From Polyangiaceae bacterium (GTDB lineage: Bacteria > Myxococcota_A > Polyangia > Polyangiales > Polyangiaceae): 64,000 nucleotides of DNA. The DNA lies in assembly GCA_016712345.1 (NCBI GenBank), contig JADJRH010000011.1, forward strand, positions 4,526,001 to 4,590,000, read 5' to 3'. The first letter of the stretch is position 1; each line of letters begins with the position of its first letter. Shown here one piece after another: positions 8,766-16,934 of the stretch. The notes beneath the pieces were generated by a model. That model was not told where the DNA came from. It was given only the letters and a program-made list of their open reading frames with translations, and ran no database searches. Made by a program: the position numbers and the translations under genes.

Positions 8766-8928
8766 TAGACCCCACTTCTAGCCCTAAAAGAAGCGGCAAG
8801 AACAATCTGGACATTCATCTATATCGAAAAAGCCTAAAAACGTAGCGTTTCGAAGAGATTCCAACCGGGGCGTTTGGCGACGCCTCAACCGTGGGTTGGT
8901 TGCGCGCGGCGGCGCTCTTACCTTCACC

Positions 8929-10110
8929 TTACTCAACGCGTTGCAGCTTAATAGTTACGGACCACGGCTTTTCACCGCTTTCGCGAACCGTCACAACGTT
9001 TTCTGACAAGTCCATGTCGAGCATAGGATCGGTATCTTCTGCCGACGGGCGAGGGTCAACAAGTTTGCCTACCTTACCATTCTCAACGGAGCATTTGTTG
9101 TAACCTGAATCGCCGGCGCCGTAGAGCAGCGCGCTGCCACACCGCACGCGAACCCGGCAATTGGACTCACCGGAGGAGGCCGGGGTGACGTCGACGGTGC
9201 AAGCCTGCCCTTGAGTCACCTGAACTTCACCCTCCAACGCTCGCACCACACCTGACACCCCAACGGGTGCGAGGAGCCGCGCGCGGCGGTTTGCCGGGTC
9301 GACAAGCGGCTCTCCCTGCCTGTCGACCGTCCACGATTCTACCTGTAGCTCCACGCGAAATGTGGGCGCGTTTTCAGACCAAACAGCGCCTTCGCGCTGG
9401 AGCGTACTCAAGGTAAATTGGTTTCTCCCCGTGCGTGCACCCAGGTCTGAAAACGTGAGCGCGTCGCGCACGCTGTCGGGTGTTTTTCCGGCAACCTCGA
9501 GCACGTCGACGCTCGTGGTTGAAACGCCGTTCAACTCGTCTGTAGAGCGGTATAAAACCGTTGTTCCACATCGCACTTCAAGATCGCCGATTGTGGCAAC
9601 CAGACCGTCGCCGCGCAGCTCCGCGAGCACTTTGCAGGCCGTTCCCACCGCCGGGGCGCTGCCCTGTGAACGAAGAACCCTGGCCGGCCACTCCACGTGC
9701 GCCGCTCTTTGATAGATGGTTGCAACAGAGGGACCGCGCGGAGGTTCTACTACCCGCGGAGGTACACGGGGCGGTTCGACAGGAATGTCAGGTTGGGAAG
9801 AGGGGCCAAAATCGCCTACTGTTGGAGGGGAAGGCGGCTTTGACTTTAACAAAAATGCGGCACCGAAAGCCATTGTCATCACGGCAAAGCCGCCGCCGAT
9901 AATGAACCCAACTTTGGACGATTCGCGCGGGTCGCCGGGCGGTCGAAGTCTTTGCAACTCAAACCGTAGGCGCATGGCTTCCCGCTGAGAGGCCTCAAGC
10001 GCTGCCTCTGTAGCGCGCATTCGCGTCAATTCAGCCTGGGCAGACGCGAGCGAACTTTCGAGGCTTTCTACTCGGGCGCGCAGGGCGTCACGCTCATCGC
10101 GGTAGTCCAT
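8929..10110 (-). CDS. Coiled-coil, single-pass membrane protein of unknown function
   Basis: A 393-residue protein. Residues 1-60 are a predicted coiled coil (RDERDALRARVESLESSLA and following heptads). A transmembrane helix follows at about 70-88 (GFIIGGGFAVMTMAFGAAFL), then a Pro-rich linker. The C-terminal 250 residues contain two related beta-rich segments, each with a Cys pair around GTACKVLAEL...EVRCGTTVLY and QACTVDVTP...RVRCGSALLYGAGD, so this looks like an internal duplication of an envelope domain. No catalytic motif is visible. Topology suggests a cytoplasmic coiled coil with the repeats outside. I do not recognise the family. Confidence 0.75.
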   Translation of the reverse strand: MDYRDERDALRARVESLESSLASAQAELTRMRATEAALEASQREAMRLRFELQRLRPPGDPRESSKVGFIIGGGFAVMTMAFGAAFLLKSKPPSPPTVGDFGPSSQPDIPVEPPRVPPRVVEPPRGPSVATIYQRAAHVEWPARVLRSQGSAPAVGTACKVLAELRGDGLVATIGDLEVRCGTTVLYRSTDELNGVSTTSVDVLEVAGKTPDSVRDALTFSDLGARTGRNQFTLSTLQREGAVWSENAPTFRVELQVESWTVDRQGEPLVDPANRRARLLAPVGVSGVVRALEGEVQVTQGQACTVDVTPASSGESNCRVRVRCGSALLYGAGDSGYNKCSVENGKVGKLVDPRPSAEDTDPMLDMDLSENVVTVRESGEKPWSVTIKLQRVE

Positions 10111-10226
10111 ACCCGGATTGTGGCACGTGGGTCAGACGCGATCAATCCGTTTGAGTGGGGTAGACGGGACTCTTTCGTGTCAACGGTCAACTACTCGCCT
10201 CGCCCGAGCCGGCGCGCGAGGTGGGT

Positions 10227-10952
10227 TTATAATCCCGAAGCGATGGCGCCCTGACAGATTTTGTTGCAGTAGACGCCGATCGTGTTGATTTTTACTTCTT
10301 CCTTTCGAGAAAGGCTCACGATCGAGTCGTAGTTGCGTTTGTCTTTTTTATAATCGTCATGGGGAGGCGCATCACCGATCAGAATAATGTGGTGGCTTAC
10401 CCCATTGCGCCATGGTTGCTCTCGAAGAGCCGTGTCAAGTCCTGCGTACACATGCTCCCGAACGTCGCCTCCGCCGTCGGCTTTGAGCTTGTTCATCGCC
10501 TTAAAAATGGCGTCTTCATCCTCACTCAACTTGAGGTAGGTTTTTGCAACGTAGTCATCACCCTTGTCGCGATACGCGTTGACCCCCACGCGGTAACTGG
10601 GATTTCGCTTTGAAAGCTCAAGGGTAATTTGCTTCATTTTCTTGCGGACAGAATCAATGTCGTCCTGCATGGAGCCGGTTGTGTCCACAACAAAAACCAA
10701 GTCTACAGGTTTGTCTTTGGGCACCGACTTGTGCACCGTTTGGATAATCAGGGTTGGCATATCGGCCGAACCTTTGGACTGAAGCGTAATACCCCCGGTG
10801 GCGCTCGAAATGCTCTTCCAGGAGGTAATGGTAGGTTCAATATGTCCGGTGGCAGTAAGCCTGGTTCTAACCCGAACAACGCACCCAGTGGAAGCAAGCA
10901 TCGACAAGGCAAGACAGGCAGTCGCAACAAAGCCAACGGCGCCGCGGTTCAT
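10227..10952 (-). CDS. von Willebrand factor A domain lipoprotein
   Basis: A 241-residue secreted protein. Residues 1-24 form a lipoprotein signal ending LASTGC. A vWA domain begins near residue 82: VDLVFVVDTTGSM, where DTTGS at about 90-94 matches the MIDAS metal-ion site pattern DxSxS with Thr in the first Ser position. HIILIGDAPPHDD near residue 190 is the second conserved block. Such domains mediate metal-dependent protein binding at the cell surface. The C-terminus has two Cys (YCNKICQG) and may be short of the last helix seen in longer homologues. It has no clear operon partner. Confidence 0.82.
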   Translation of the reverse strand: MNRGAVGFVATACLALSMLASTGCVVRVRTRLTATGHIEPTITSWKSISSATGGITLQSKGSADMPTLIIQTVHKSVPKDKPVDLVFVVDTTGSMQDDIDSVRKKMKQITLELSKRNPSYRVGVNAYRDKGDDYVAKTYLKLSEDEDAIFKAMNKLKADGGGDVREHVYAGLDTALREQPWRNGVSHHIILIGDAPPHDDYKKDKRNYDSIVSLSRKEEVKINTIGVYCNKICQGAIASGL

Positions 10953-11051
10953 TTCTGACTCCTTTTTCCCTAGCTTTCATGCGTATCCGAGCCGCCACGC
11001 GTCTGTCAACAGTCACGCAGGGTCGCGACAATGCCCCGCGGGCGCCTGTGA

Positions 11052-12008
11052 TTATGCCACGCGCGTCGGCGGTTCTTTGCCGTCAAGAACCGTCAACACC
11101 GCTTCAATACAAATTCGCGCCATCGCTTCGCGGGTGGGCCGATCGGCACTCGCCAAGTGAGGCGCCAAAACCACGTTTTCGCAACGGAGCAGCGCCGGGG
11201 CGATTCGAGGTTCGTCTGCGTACACATCGAGCCCGGCCGAAAAAAGGTGACCGCTTTGCAGAGCTTCTGCGAGCGCCTCTTCGTCAACGCACGGACCGCG
11301 CGCGGTATTTACAAGTACAGCCCCCTTCTTCATGCGAAGGAGCCTATCTCTCGACACAAGGCCGCGAGTCTCCGGCGTCAGGGGGCAACAGAGGCAAACG
11401 ATGTCACTTTGAGCAAAAAGAGTTTCAAGATCTGTGTACACAACGCCGAGTGCCTGTTCTTCAGGCGGGGGTAGTTGAGTGCGTTGTGTGTACGCAACCA
11501 CCATTGAAAACGCCCGCGCTCGGACTGAAACCGCTTTTCCGATACGGCCGAGCCCCACAATTCCAAGCCGCGCACCTGTCACGCGAACGCCCAAGAACTC
11601 GGTAGGTGCCCACCCTTTCCACTCTCCCTTTCTCACCAGCCGATCGCCGGTAGTCACCCCTCGACACGCGTCGAGAATGAGGGCCATTGTTGCATCGGCG
11701 GTGGCATCGGTAAGCACGTTTGGAGTGTTCGTGACAACGATCTTTCGCTCGCGGCACAAAGCGAGATCGATGTTATTTACCCCTACCCCACAATTGGCAA
11801 CCACCCTGAGATTGGGCGCGCGATCCAGCACCGCTCGATCGATCGCGTCGGTGACAAATGGGATGATCGCCTCGTGATCTGACAGCCGCTCGCGAAATCC
11901 GTCGCCACCCAACCCCTGGGGGGAGCTACCCACCTCAACCTGATGCATTTGATACAAGCGAGAAAGGTCTGTTCCAGGGAGCGGACCTGATACAAGAACG
12001 CGCGCCAT
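11052..12008 (-). CDS. D-isomer-specific 2-hydroxyacid dehydrogenase
   Basis: NAD(P)-dependent reduction of a 2-oxo acid such as glyoxylate or hydroxypyruvate, or the reverse. The 318-residue protein has the two-domain layout: substrate-binding N-terminus, then the NAD motif GLGRIGKAV (about residues 148-156) and the catalytic Arg in NTARGPCVDEEAL (about 231), with the Glu and the PHLASA His further on. Length is normal. The substrate cannot be fixed from sequence; phosphoglycerate dehydrogenase is less likely because there is no ACT domain. Confidence 0.88.
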   Translation of the reverse strand: MARVLVSGPLPGTDLSRLYQMHQVEVGSSPQGLGGDGFRERLSDHEAIIPFVTDAIDRAVLDRAPNLRVVANCGVGVNNIDLALCRERKIVVTNTPNVLTDATADATMALILDACRGVTTGDRLVRKGEWKGWAPTEFLGVRVTGARLGIVGLGRIGKAVSVRARAFSMVVAYTQRTQLPPPEEQALGVVYTDLETLFAQSDIVCLCCPLTPETRGLVSRDRLLRMKKGAVLVNTARGPCVDEEALAEALQSGHLFSAGLDVYADEPRIAPALLRCENVVLAPHLASADRPTREAMARICIEAVLTVLDGKEPPTRVA

Positions 12009-12065
12009 AAGCGCTCATACCACGATCGCCGCCGCGTCGTGCGGCATTCATGGTATACCGGTTTT

Positions 12066-12968
12066 ATGAAAGTGGATTTTGATCGTTTGGCGCCGGAAGA
12101 AAGGCGAATCTTGCTTGTGGCGTCCGACGATAAATACCGCGATTTGGTAACGCAGGTGGACACCAAACGTCTTTTGGGTTTTTTACCCCTGGCGCTCGCC
12201 GGCGGCATTGGACTGGTAGGCGCCGGCGCAGCGACCCTGTTCTTGTCGCAGGCTCTCGGAGCCACCTATCAAGGCGTTCTAAAAGGCCCAAAAGGTGACG
12301 AACCGGCCGACCTAAAGGGCATTGTCACGCGGGTTATTACCAAGGGTGAAATTGTTCTACCTCACCTGTCACCCCAGGAGGCCGTCACTCGGTTTAACTT
12401 TGACCCAGGGGATCTTGAAGACGGCGCAGCCTACCTGGCGAGCCCGTTTAATAGAGATCACTACCTTCGTCCTGCGGTGGCAAATGAGCGTTTGGCTCAG
12501 GAAAAAATGCGCGCATTTGTAAAACTTGCCGCTTCGCTCGGCGCCAAAACTATTGTGCTGGCAAGTGTCGACAGTGACGAAAAGAAAGGCGGCGCAAAGG
12601 GGAATGTGCCCATTTCTCAACTGGCCGCTCAAATTGGAATTTCAGCCACGTTCGACGCGAGCGGCAGCGCCAATCGGCAGGTGTATATGGAATTTGATAC
12701 GCCGCGACAGGCGCCTTTTGTACCCGACGATCTCGCCCACTGGTTGCGCGCAGATCCGATGTTGCGCTCGCTTGCCGAAACACGCCTGACGGCGCGAACC
12801 AAACTGGCGCGAGCGACCCTCATGTTCGGTGATTCGCTGGATTTTGGGGCGGACGCTATGGTGACGCTGGCAAAATTGGCAGGTCGCGGGGTCGATTTGG
12901 GAGGAACATACAAGCGCGTTGTGCGTTCGACATTCAGCTTTGAGATTGAGTTCTACCCATGGGACTGA
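12066..12968 (+). CDS. Hypothetical membrane-associated protein
   Basis: A 300-residue protein from ATG 12066. It has a hydrophobic segment near residues 34-58 (LLGFLPLALAGGIGLVGAGAA), flanked by charged sequence. The rest is soluble-looking and mixed alpha/beta (VTRVITKGEIVLPHLSPQEA, AFVKLAASLGAKTIVLASVD). I do not recognise a family. Its last codons, FYPWD then TGA, are written by the first units of the TCTACCCA tandem array, so the array has either grown into the 3' end of the gene or been recruited from it. No clear operon partner. Confidence 0.65.
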   Translation: MKVDFDRLAPEERRILLVASDDKYRDLVTQVDTKRLLGFLPLALAGGIGLVGAGAATLFLSQALGATYQGVLKGPKGDEPADLKGIVTRVITKGEIVLPHLSPQEAVTRFNFDPGDLEDGAAYLASPFNRDHYLRPAVANERLAQEKMRAFVKLAASLGAKTIVLASVDSDEKKGGAKGNVPISQLAAQIGISATFDASGSANRQVYMEFDTPRQAPFVPDDLAHWLRADPMLRSLAETRLTARTKLARATLMFGDSLDFGADAMVTLAKLAGRGVDLGGTYKRVVRSTFSFEIEFYPWD

Positions 12969-13073
12969 TCTACCCATGGGACCGATCTACCCATACGCCG
13001 TTCTGCCCATGAATTGATCTACCCATAGCCCGTTCTACCCATAGCCCGTTCTACCTATTTCCACATCTACCCA
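12952..13073. repeat. Tandem array of eight TCTACCCA-core units, 16-17 bp period
   Basis: Octamer cores begin at 12952, 12969, 12986, 13002, 13018, 13034, 13050 and 13066. Spacings are 17, 17, 16, 16, 16, 16 and 16 bases. Six cores are exact TCTACCCA; 13002 is TCTGCCCA and 13050 is TCTACCTA. Most are preceded by GA or GT/CGT, for example GATCTACCCA. The array fills the gap between two convergent genes and includes the end of the upstream one. There is no dyad long enough for a terminator and no spacer, so it is not CRISPR. The 16-bp period is about one and a half helical turns. Confidence 0.9.
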
Positions 13074-13076
13074 TTT

Positions 13077-14051
13077 CTACTTCTTACTCTTTCCAAACAC
13101 GTCATCAAGTGTACCCTTGGTAGATTTGACGGGCGGTTTTGCTTTGGGTGAAACGCTGCTCGGCGTCACGGGCGTTGTTTTTCGCGGAGCTTGTTTCTTT
13201 TGGTCCGGTTCACTTGTGGGCTTTGCGCTGTTCAAGGTGGTGGGTGCGGACGTTGGCGACGGGGCTTGTTGATTGAGCGATTCAGCCGCTTTTTGCCGCG
13301 CCGCGCCGACCCGAGGATCGCTGTCACCGGCAGGGTCAATTCCCTTCGCTTCGTCAAGCCCGGCGATGCACTCCTGCCACAGTTGATTATCGCAGGCTTT
13401 GTAAGCCTTTTCGCGAAGCGCGCGCGCTCGATCCAAGTTGGGTTCAGTGGACGACGGCTTCGGCTCAGGGGTGGGCTGCGTGATCTGTTCTTCTTTTCTG
13501 AAGACTCGCCACAGCACAAATCCAAGCACCACAATCAGCGCCGCAGCGGCCAATTCGGCAAGCCAGCGCTCTTTCATCCAACGGCGCATGCGCGACACGC
13601 GTTGCCGAACACGGGCCGCCGGAACTTTTTCCTCTGCCGCGATCGTTTCGAGTTTTTCGCCCTCACCTTCGCGCGCCATCCACTCAAGCGTGCTCTGGGC
13701 ATCGCCCGAACCTCCCGCTTGTTTCGCAGCCCATTGCGCTAAATTTTTTGCCTCAATGGGTGCGGGACCAATGGGTACATCGGGAAGGTCCGACGCTGTT
13801 TCGCGGCTCGCGCGCCGATGGTGATCCACCACTTTGTGACGCGCGATTCCGATGAGCCACTTTCGCAATTCAACCTCATCGTGAGGTCGCGCAGCCGACG
13901 CCAAAGCCTCGACGAGCACTGTCTGAACAACGTCGTCGACATCGGAGGCCGGCACTCGACGGCGAACGAAATCCTCGATCGCGCGGCGCATGGCCGGGTC
14001 GGCCAGAAGCTGTTTGGAGGGCGACAGATCCGTCGACATCGAAGTGCTCAT
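13077..14051 (-). CDS. ECF-type RNA polymerase sigma factor with C-terminal membrane anchor
   Basis: Sigma-70 region 2 lies near residues 15-80 (AMRRAIEDFVRRRVPASDVDDVVQTVLVEAL, LRKWLIGIARHKVVDHHRR). Region 4-like helix-turn-helix follows (about 125-155: EGEKLETIAAEEKVPAARVRQRVSRMRRWM). A transmembrane helix is next, about 166-183 (LAAAALIVVLGFVLWRVF), then about 140 residues with a TPR-like helix pair and two Cys (KAYKACDNQLWQECIAGL) and a Pro/Ser/Lys-rich tail. I start it at ATG 14051 (MSTSMSTDLSP); an upstream start at 14126 adds 25 weakly conserved residues. A sigma factor fused to its own membrane segment suggests membrane sequestration without a separate anti-sigma gene; none is adjacent. 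Confidence 0.85.
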   Translation of the reverse strand: MSTSMSTDLSPSKQLLADPAMRRAIEDFVRRRVPASDVDDVVQTVLVEALASAARPHDEVELRKWLIGIARHKVVDHHRRASRETASDLPDVPIGPAPIEAKNLAQWAAKQAGGSGDAQSTLEWMAREGEGEKLETIAAEEKVPAARVRQRVSRMRRWMKERWLAELAAAALIVVLGFVLWRVFRKEEQITQPTPEPKPSSTEPNLDRARALREKAYKACDNQLWQECIAGLDEAKGIDPAGDSDPRVGAARQKAAESLNQQAPSPTSAPTTLNSAKPTSEPDQKKQAPRKTTPVTPSSVSPKAKPPVKSTKGTLDDVFGKSKK

Positions 14052-14131
14052 CGGCGCGATATCGCCGAACGGAAACAAAGTGTGACGCGGTTTCTGAAAA
14101 AAAAGAAGTGCGCCGAGCGTTGTCACACGTG

Positions 14132-14701
14132 ATGCGTCCGCCGCGATGGAAGGTCATGGTGCCCACCGGCTTTCTCATTGCTATCGCGCTCTCGTCGCTC
14201 GTTTCGGTCCATGACGCGAAACAGCCTTTGGAAACAGCTCCAAAGCCGCTTCCCGCAAATCAACAGGTCACCGAAATCGTCATCGACAAGAGTGATCACA
14301 CGCTGACACTCATGAATGGATCCGTTGCTGTCAAAACGTACAAAGTGTCGATCGGCAGCGGTGGAATGGGACCCAAACGTTTTGAAGGTGACAAAACAAC
14401 ACCTGTTGGGACATATCGCGTTCAAGGCCGTTTCAAAGGACTTTTTCATCAATTTATGAACGTGAGCTATCCAAACGAAGCTGACAAAAAACGCTTCGCC
14501 GAACTGAAAAAACAGGGCGTTGTTCCCGCCGGTCGAGGTGTTGGGTTCGGCATCGGCATTCACGGCGTGGGTGACAAGTCGCTTTCAGGTGTACACAAAC
14601 TCGCCGATTGGACTCACGGATGTATCGCGCTCGACGATGCTGAAATCGACGAGGTTTCACGCGTCGTAAAAGATGGAACCAAGATCGTCATCACAGACTG
14701 A
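14132..14701 (+). CDS. L,D-transpeptidase (YkuD domain)
   Basis: Cross-links peptidoglycan or attaches proteins to it in the periplasm. A signal anchor (VPTGFLIAIALSSLVSV) is followed by the YkuD domain: TEIVIDKSDHTLTLMNG, then the catalytic region IHGVG and, near the end, DWTHGCIAL, matching HGxx..S/T-HGC with the nucleophilic Cys. About 189 residues, normal for a single-domain enzyme. I choose ATG 14132; GTG 14108 would add eight residues. It is divergent from the sigma factor, 80 bp away. Confidence 0.9.
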   Translation: MRPPRWKVMVPTGFLIAIALSSLVSVHDAKQPLETAPKPLPANQQVTEIVIDKSDHTLTLMNGSVAVKTYKVSIGSGGMGPKRFEGDKTTPVGTYRVQGRFKGLFHQFMNVSYPNEADKKRFAELKKQGVVPAGRGVGFGIGIHGVGDKSLSGVHKLADWTHGCIALDDAEIDEVSRVVKDGTKIVITD

Positions 14702-14825
14702 GCCTCGCCCGACGCATAAAAACGCGTTGCGTTCGGCGATCGCGTTTGAGGTTGCGCGCGGCCCAAAAGCAACAACGACGCGCACTCGACTGTGGTAGCT
14801 TCGCGCCATCGGAGCGCGCATACAG

Positions 14826-15301
14826 ATGTCTCGACAATATTGGTTGATGAAGAGTGAGCCGTACAAATACTCGTTCGCGCAGCTCCTCAAAGACGGTCGA
14901 ACCACGTGGGACGGCGTGCGCAACTTTGAAGCGCGCAACAATCTCCGAAGCATGAAAAAAGGCGACCTCGCCTTTTTTATCACTCAAACGAAGGCAAAGA
15001 GATCGTGGGCATCGCGCGAATCGATCGCGAGGCTTACGCCGATCCAACCGCTCCCGGTGAAGATTGGAGCGTTGTGGAGATCGTCCCGGCGCTCGCGCTC
15101 AAAGCACCGGTATCTCTCGATGTGATCAAGAGCGATCCGTCGCTTTCAGATCTCGCGTTACTCAAGAGATCGCGCCTGAGCGTGGTGCCTGTGAGTAAAG
15201 ATCATTTTGACTATCTCTTGGATCTTTCCAAAACGAAGCTCCCGGCGCGACTTGATGAATCGCGCGAAAAGCCCGCCAAAAAAACATCTCAAAAGGCTTG
15301 A
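14826..15301 (+). CDS. EVE domain-containing protein, frameshifted
   Basis: EVE domains (PUA-like fold) bind modified bases such as 5-methylcytosine or tRNA modifications. The first part reads MSRQYWLMKSEPYKYSFAQL, DGVRNFEARNNLRSMKKGDLAFF, the classic EVE start. The frame then breaks at a run of six T (14973-14978); seven T would continue YHSNEGKEIVGIAR and then IDREAYADPTAPGEDWSVV. Restored length is about 158 aa, normal for the family. The frame shift is one missing base in a homopolymer, so I treat the gene as intact in life but damaged in this sequence. Confidence 0.87.
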
Positions 15302-15332
15302 CGACCGCCTCGGTCCTCGCGAGCCTCGGCGC

Positions 15333-16028
15333 GTGAAACACCGCTCGCTTTCGCTGTTCGCTGCGTCGTTCGCGTTTGTGCCCGTCATGCTTTGCGCATG
15401 TGCCGGTCCACCGCTCACATCGCCGATTGAAGGAGAGCCGGTCTGCCCCGATTTTGAAGTGGGCGCCGCCAAAACAAAGATGTCCGGCGGGCTGCGTTTT
15501 CCGGTCCAAGTAACGCTCAAACGTGGCTCCACAGTGGTTTTCAAAACTACGGTCGTCGGCCTGCGAAGTGACAAAGACACGGCCACGCGCATCCTGCTTT
15601 CGGACGACAACGAAACGTACACAGTGGAATGGGGCCAGTGTGAAAACGAGCGCGCCCCCGCGGCCGTTGAGGGAAAGGGCCGCGATACGAAGGGCGCCGC
15701 CAAATACGAGTGCGGAACAGCAACGGCTTACAAAACCGACCAATTGGTTACCAAAAAGGGTGATGCCAAATCGCATGTGCTCGCGTTTGCCGCGCCGCCC
15801 AATCCGGCGTGTTTGGCGGGCACCGCGCCACCTCCACCGGCCGACGCGGGCGCTCCAGACGCATCGGGTGACGATGCCTCGGCACCCGACGCTGCAACCG
15901 AAATGCCGGACGCGGGGGCCGATGCCGAACCCCCGAACGACGCGGGCGCAACAGGCAATGACGCTGGGGCCGATGCGGGCGACGCCGGCAGTGATGCGGG
16001 AGTTAAGGGAGCCGAAAAAACCAAGTGA
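15333..16028 (+). CDS. Putative secreted lipoprotein with Asp/Ala-rich tail
   Basis: GTG 15333 gives a signal (KHRSLSLFAASFAFVPVMLCACAG) with a Cys near residue 21, so a lipoprotein is likely. Residues 30-150 form a compact domain with three or four Cys (PVCPDFEVG, WGQCENER, KYECGTAT, PNPACLAG) and several beta strands. The last 75 residues are low-complexity repeats of DAGA/DAGSDAG type, common in surface proteins of this bacterial group. Function is unknown. The stop overlaps a GTG (GTGA) that may start the CapA-like gene. Confidence 0.7.
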   Translation: MKHRSLSLFAASFAFVPVMLCACAGPPLTSPIEGEPVCPDFEVGAAKTKMSGGLRFPVQVTLKRGSTVVFKTTVVGLRSDKDTATRILLSDDNETYTVEWGQCENERAPAAVEGKGRDTKGAAKYECGTATAYKTDQLVTKKGDAKSHVLAFAAPPNPACLAGTAPPPPADAGAPDASGDDASAPDAATEMPDAGADAEPPNDAGATGNDAGADAGDAGSDAGVKGAEKTK

Positions 16029-16064
16029 GAGCACAACAACGCGCCGTGCGCGCGGCTTGGTTTT

Positions 16065-16934
16065 GTGGGGGATCTCGCATTTTCGCTACACGTTGCCCAC
16101 TATTTGGAATTGCGTGAGCGTGGTGAGAAAGTCCCTCGCGCAGTAGATGGACAATACCCATTCACTCATGTGGGCGCGCGCCTTCACCAAGCCGATGTGT
16201 TGCTCGGCAACCTTGAATGTGTTGTTTCGCCGAGGGGTGTTGTTTCCACCGATCACAATCCCTTTCGGGCGCCTCTGTTTACTCCTCGCATTCTAAAAGA
16301 AAACGGCGTGGACCTGGTGAGCCTCGCCAACAACCATTCCGCCGATTTTGGACAGGCCGCCTTTGCGGATATGACCGAGCGACTTCGGGCAGAAGGTGTA
16401 CCTTTCCTCGGCGCCAACTCGTACACACACGGACCTGAATCGCCGCACGTCGTCACGGTAAACGGCCTTCGAATTGGGTATTTGGGGTTTTACCTGCGCT
16501 CCCTTGAGGGAGCTGTGAGCGACGCGAAGCGCGCCCGCGCGGGCGTGGACATTCTGGTGGTGTTCAATCACTGGGGTCGCGACGACACGAAAGACGTATT
16601 GCCACTTCAACGTCGGCTCGGCCGCGCTTTAGTCGACGCCGGGGTTGACTTGGTAGTGGGCACCCACACCCACGTTTTGCAACCTGAAGAGTGGTATAAA
16701 GGAAAACTGATTTTTTACGGACTTGGAAACTTCGTTTTTTCAGGTCAGAACTTTGACGACGCTCACCGTACCGGCGGATACCTGGAGGCGACAGTCACAG
16801 CAAAAGGGCTCGTCGAGCGACACTTCTACCGAACACAACTCGACAATACAGGCGCGCCCCACTGGCTGGACAATGAGCCTGTTGAACCGGCGCGGACGGC
16901 CGAAAGCGAACCGCCGGCTGTTCAGCGCTTTTGA
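16065..16934 (+). CDS. CapA-like metallophosphoesterase family protein
   Basis: A calcineurin-like phosphoesterase fold of the PGA-synthesis CapA type. The domain shows GDLAFSLHVAHYLE at the start, LGNLECVVS, VDLVSLANNHSADFG (the NNHxxDxG motif), FLGANSYT, VFNHWGRD and VDLVVGTHTHVLQPEEWYKGKLIFYGLGNFVF. Frame starts at GTG 16065, which cuts into the first beta strand. An upstream GTG at 16025 overlaps the previous stop (GTGA) and reads RAQQRAVRAAWFCG, but only joins if one G is removed from GGGGG at 16067-16071; that may be the true start. The 3' end overlaps the convergent desaturase by 13 bp. Polyglutamate synthesis partners are absent. Confidence 0.8.
   Translation: MGDLAFSLHVAHYLELRERGEKVPRAVDGQYPFTHVGARLHQADVLLGNLECVVSPRGVVSTDHNPFRAPLFTPRILKENGVDLVSLANNHSADFGQAAFADMTERLRAEGVPFLGANSYTHGPESPHVVTVNGLRIGYLGFYLRSLEGAVSDAKRARAGVDILVVFNHWGRDDTKDVLPLQRRLGRALVDAGVDLVVGTHTHVLQPEEWYKGKLIFYGLGNFVFSGQNFDDAHRTGGYLEATVTAKGLVERHFYRTQLDNTGAPHWLDNEPVEPARTAESEPPAVQRF

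Noticed and set aside
12952..13073. TCTACCCA array as a CRISPR
   Set aside because: Unit is 16-17 bases with no separate unique spacers, and no cas genes are present.
15162..16034. Minus-strand frame opposite the Asp/Ala-rich lipoprotein
   Set aside because: Mirror of a low-complexity gene with lipoprotein signal on the plus strand; no independent support.
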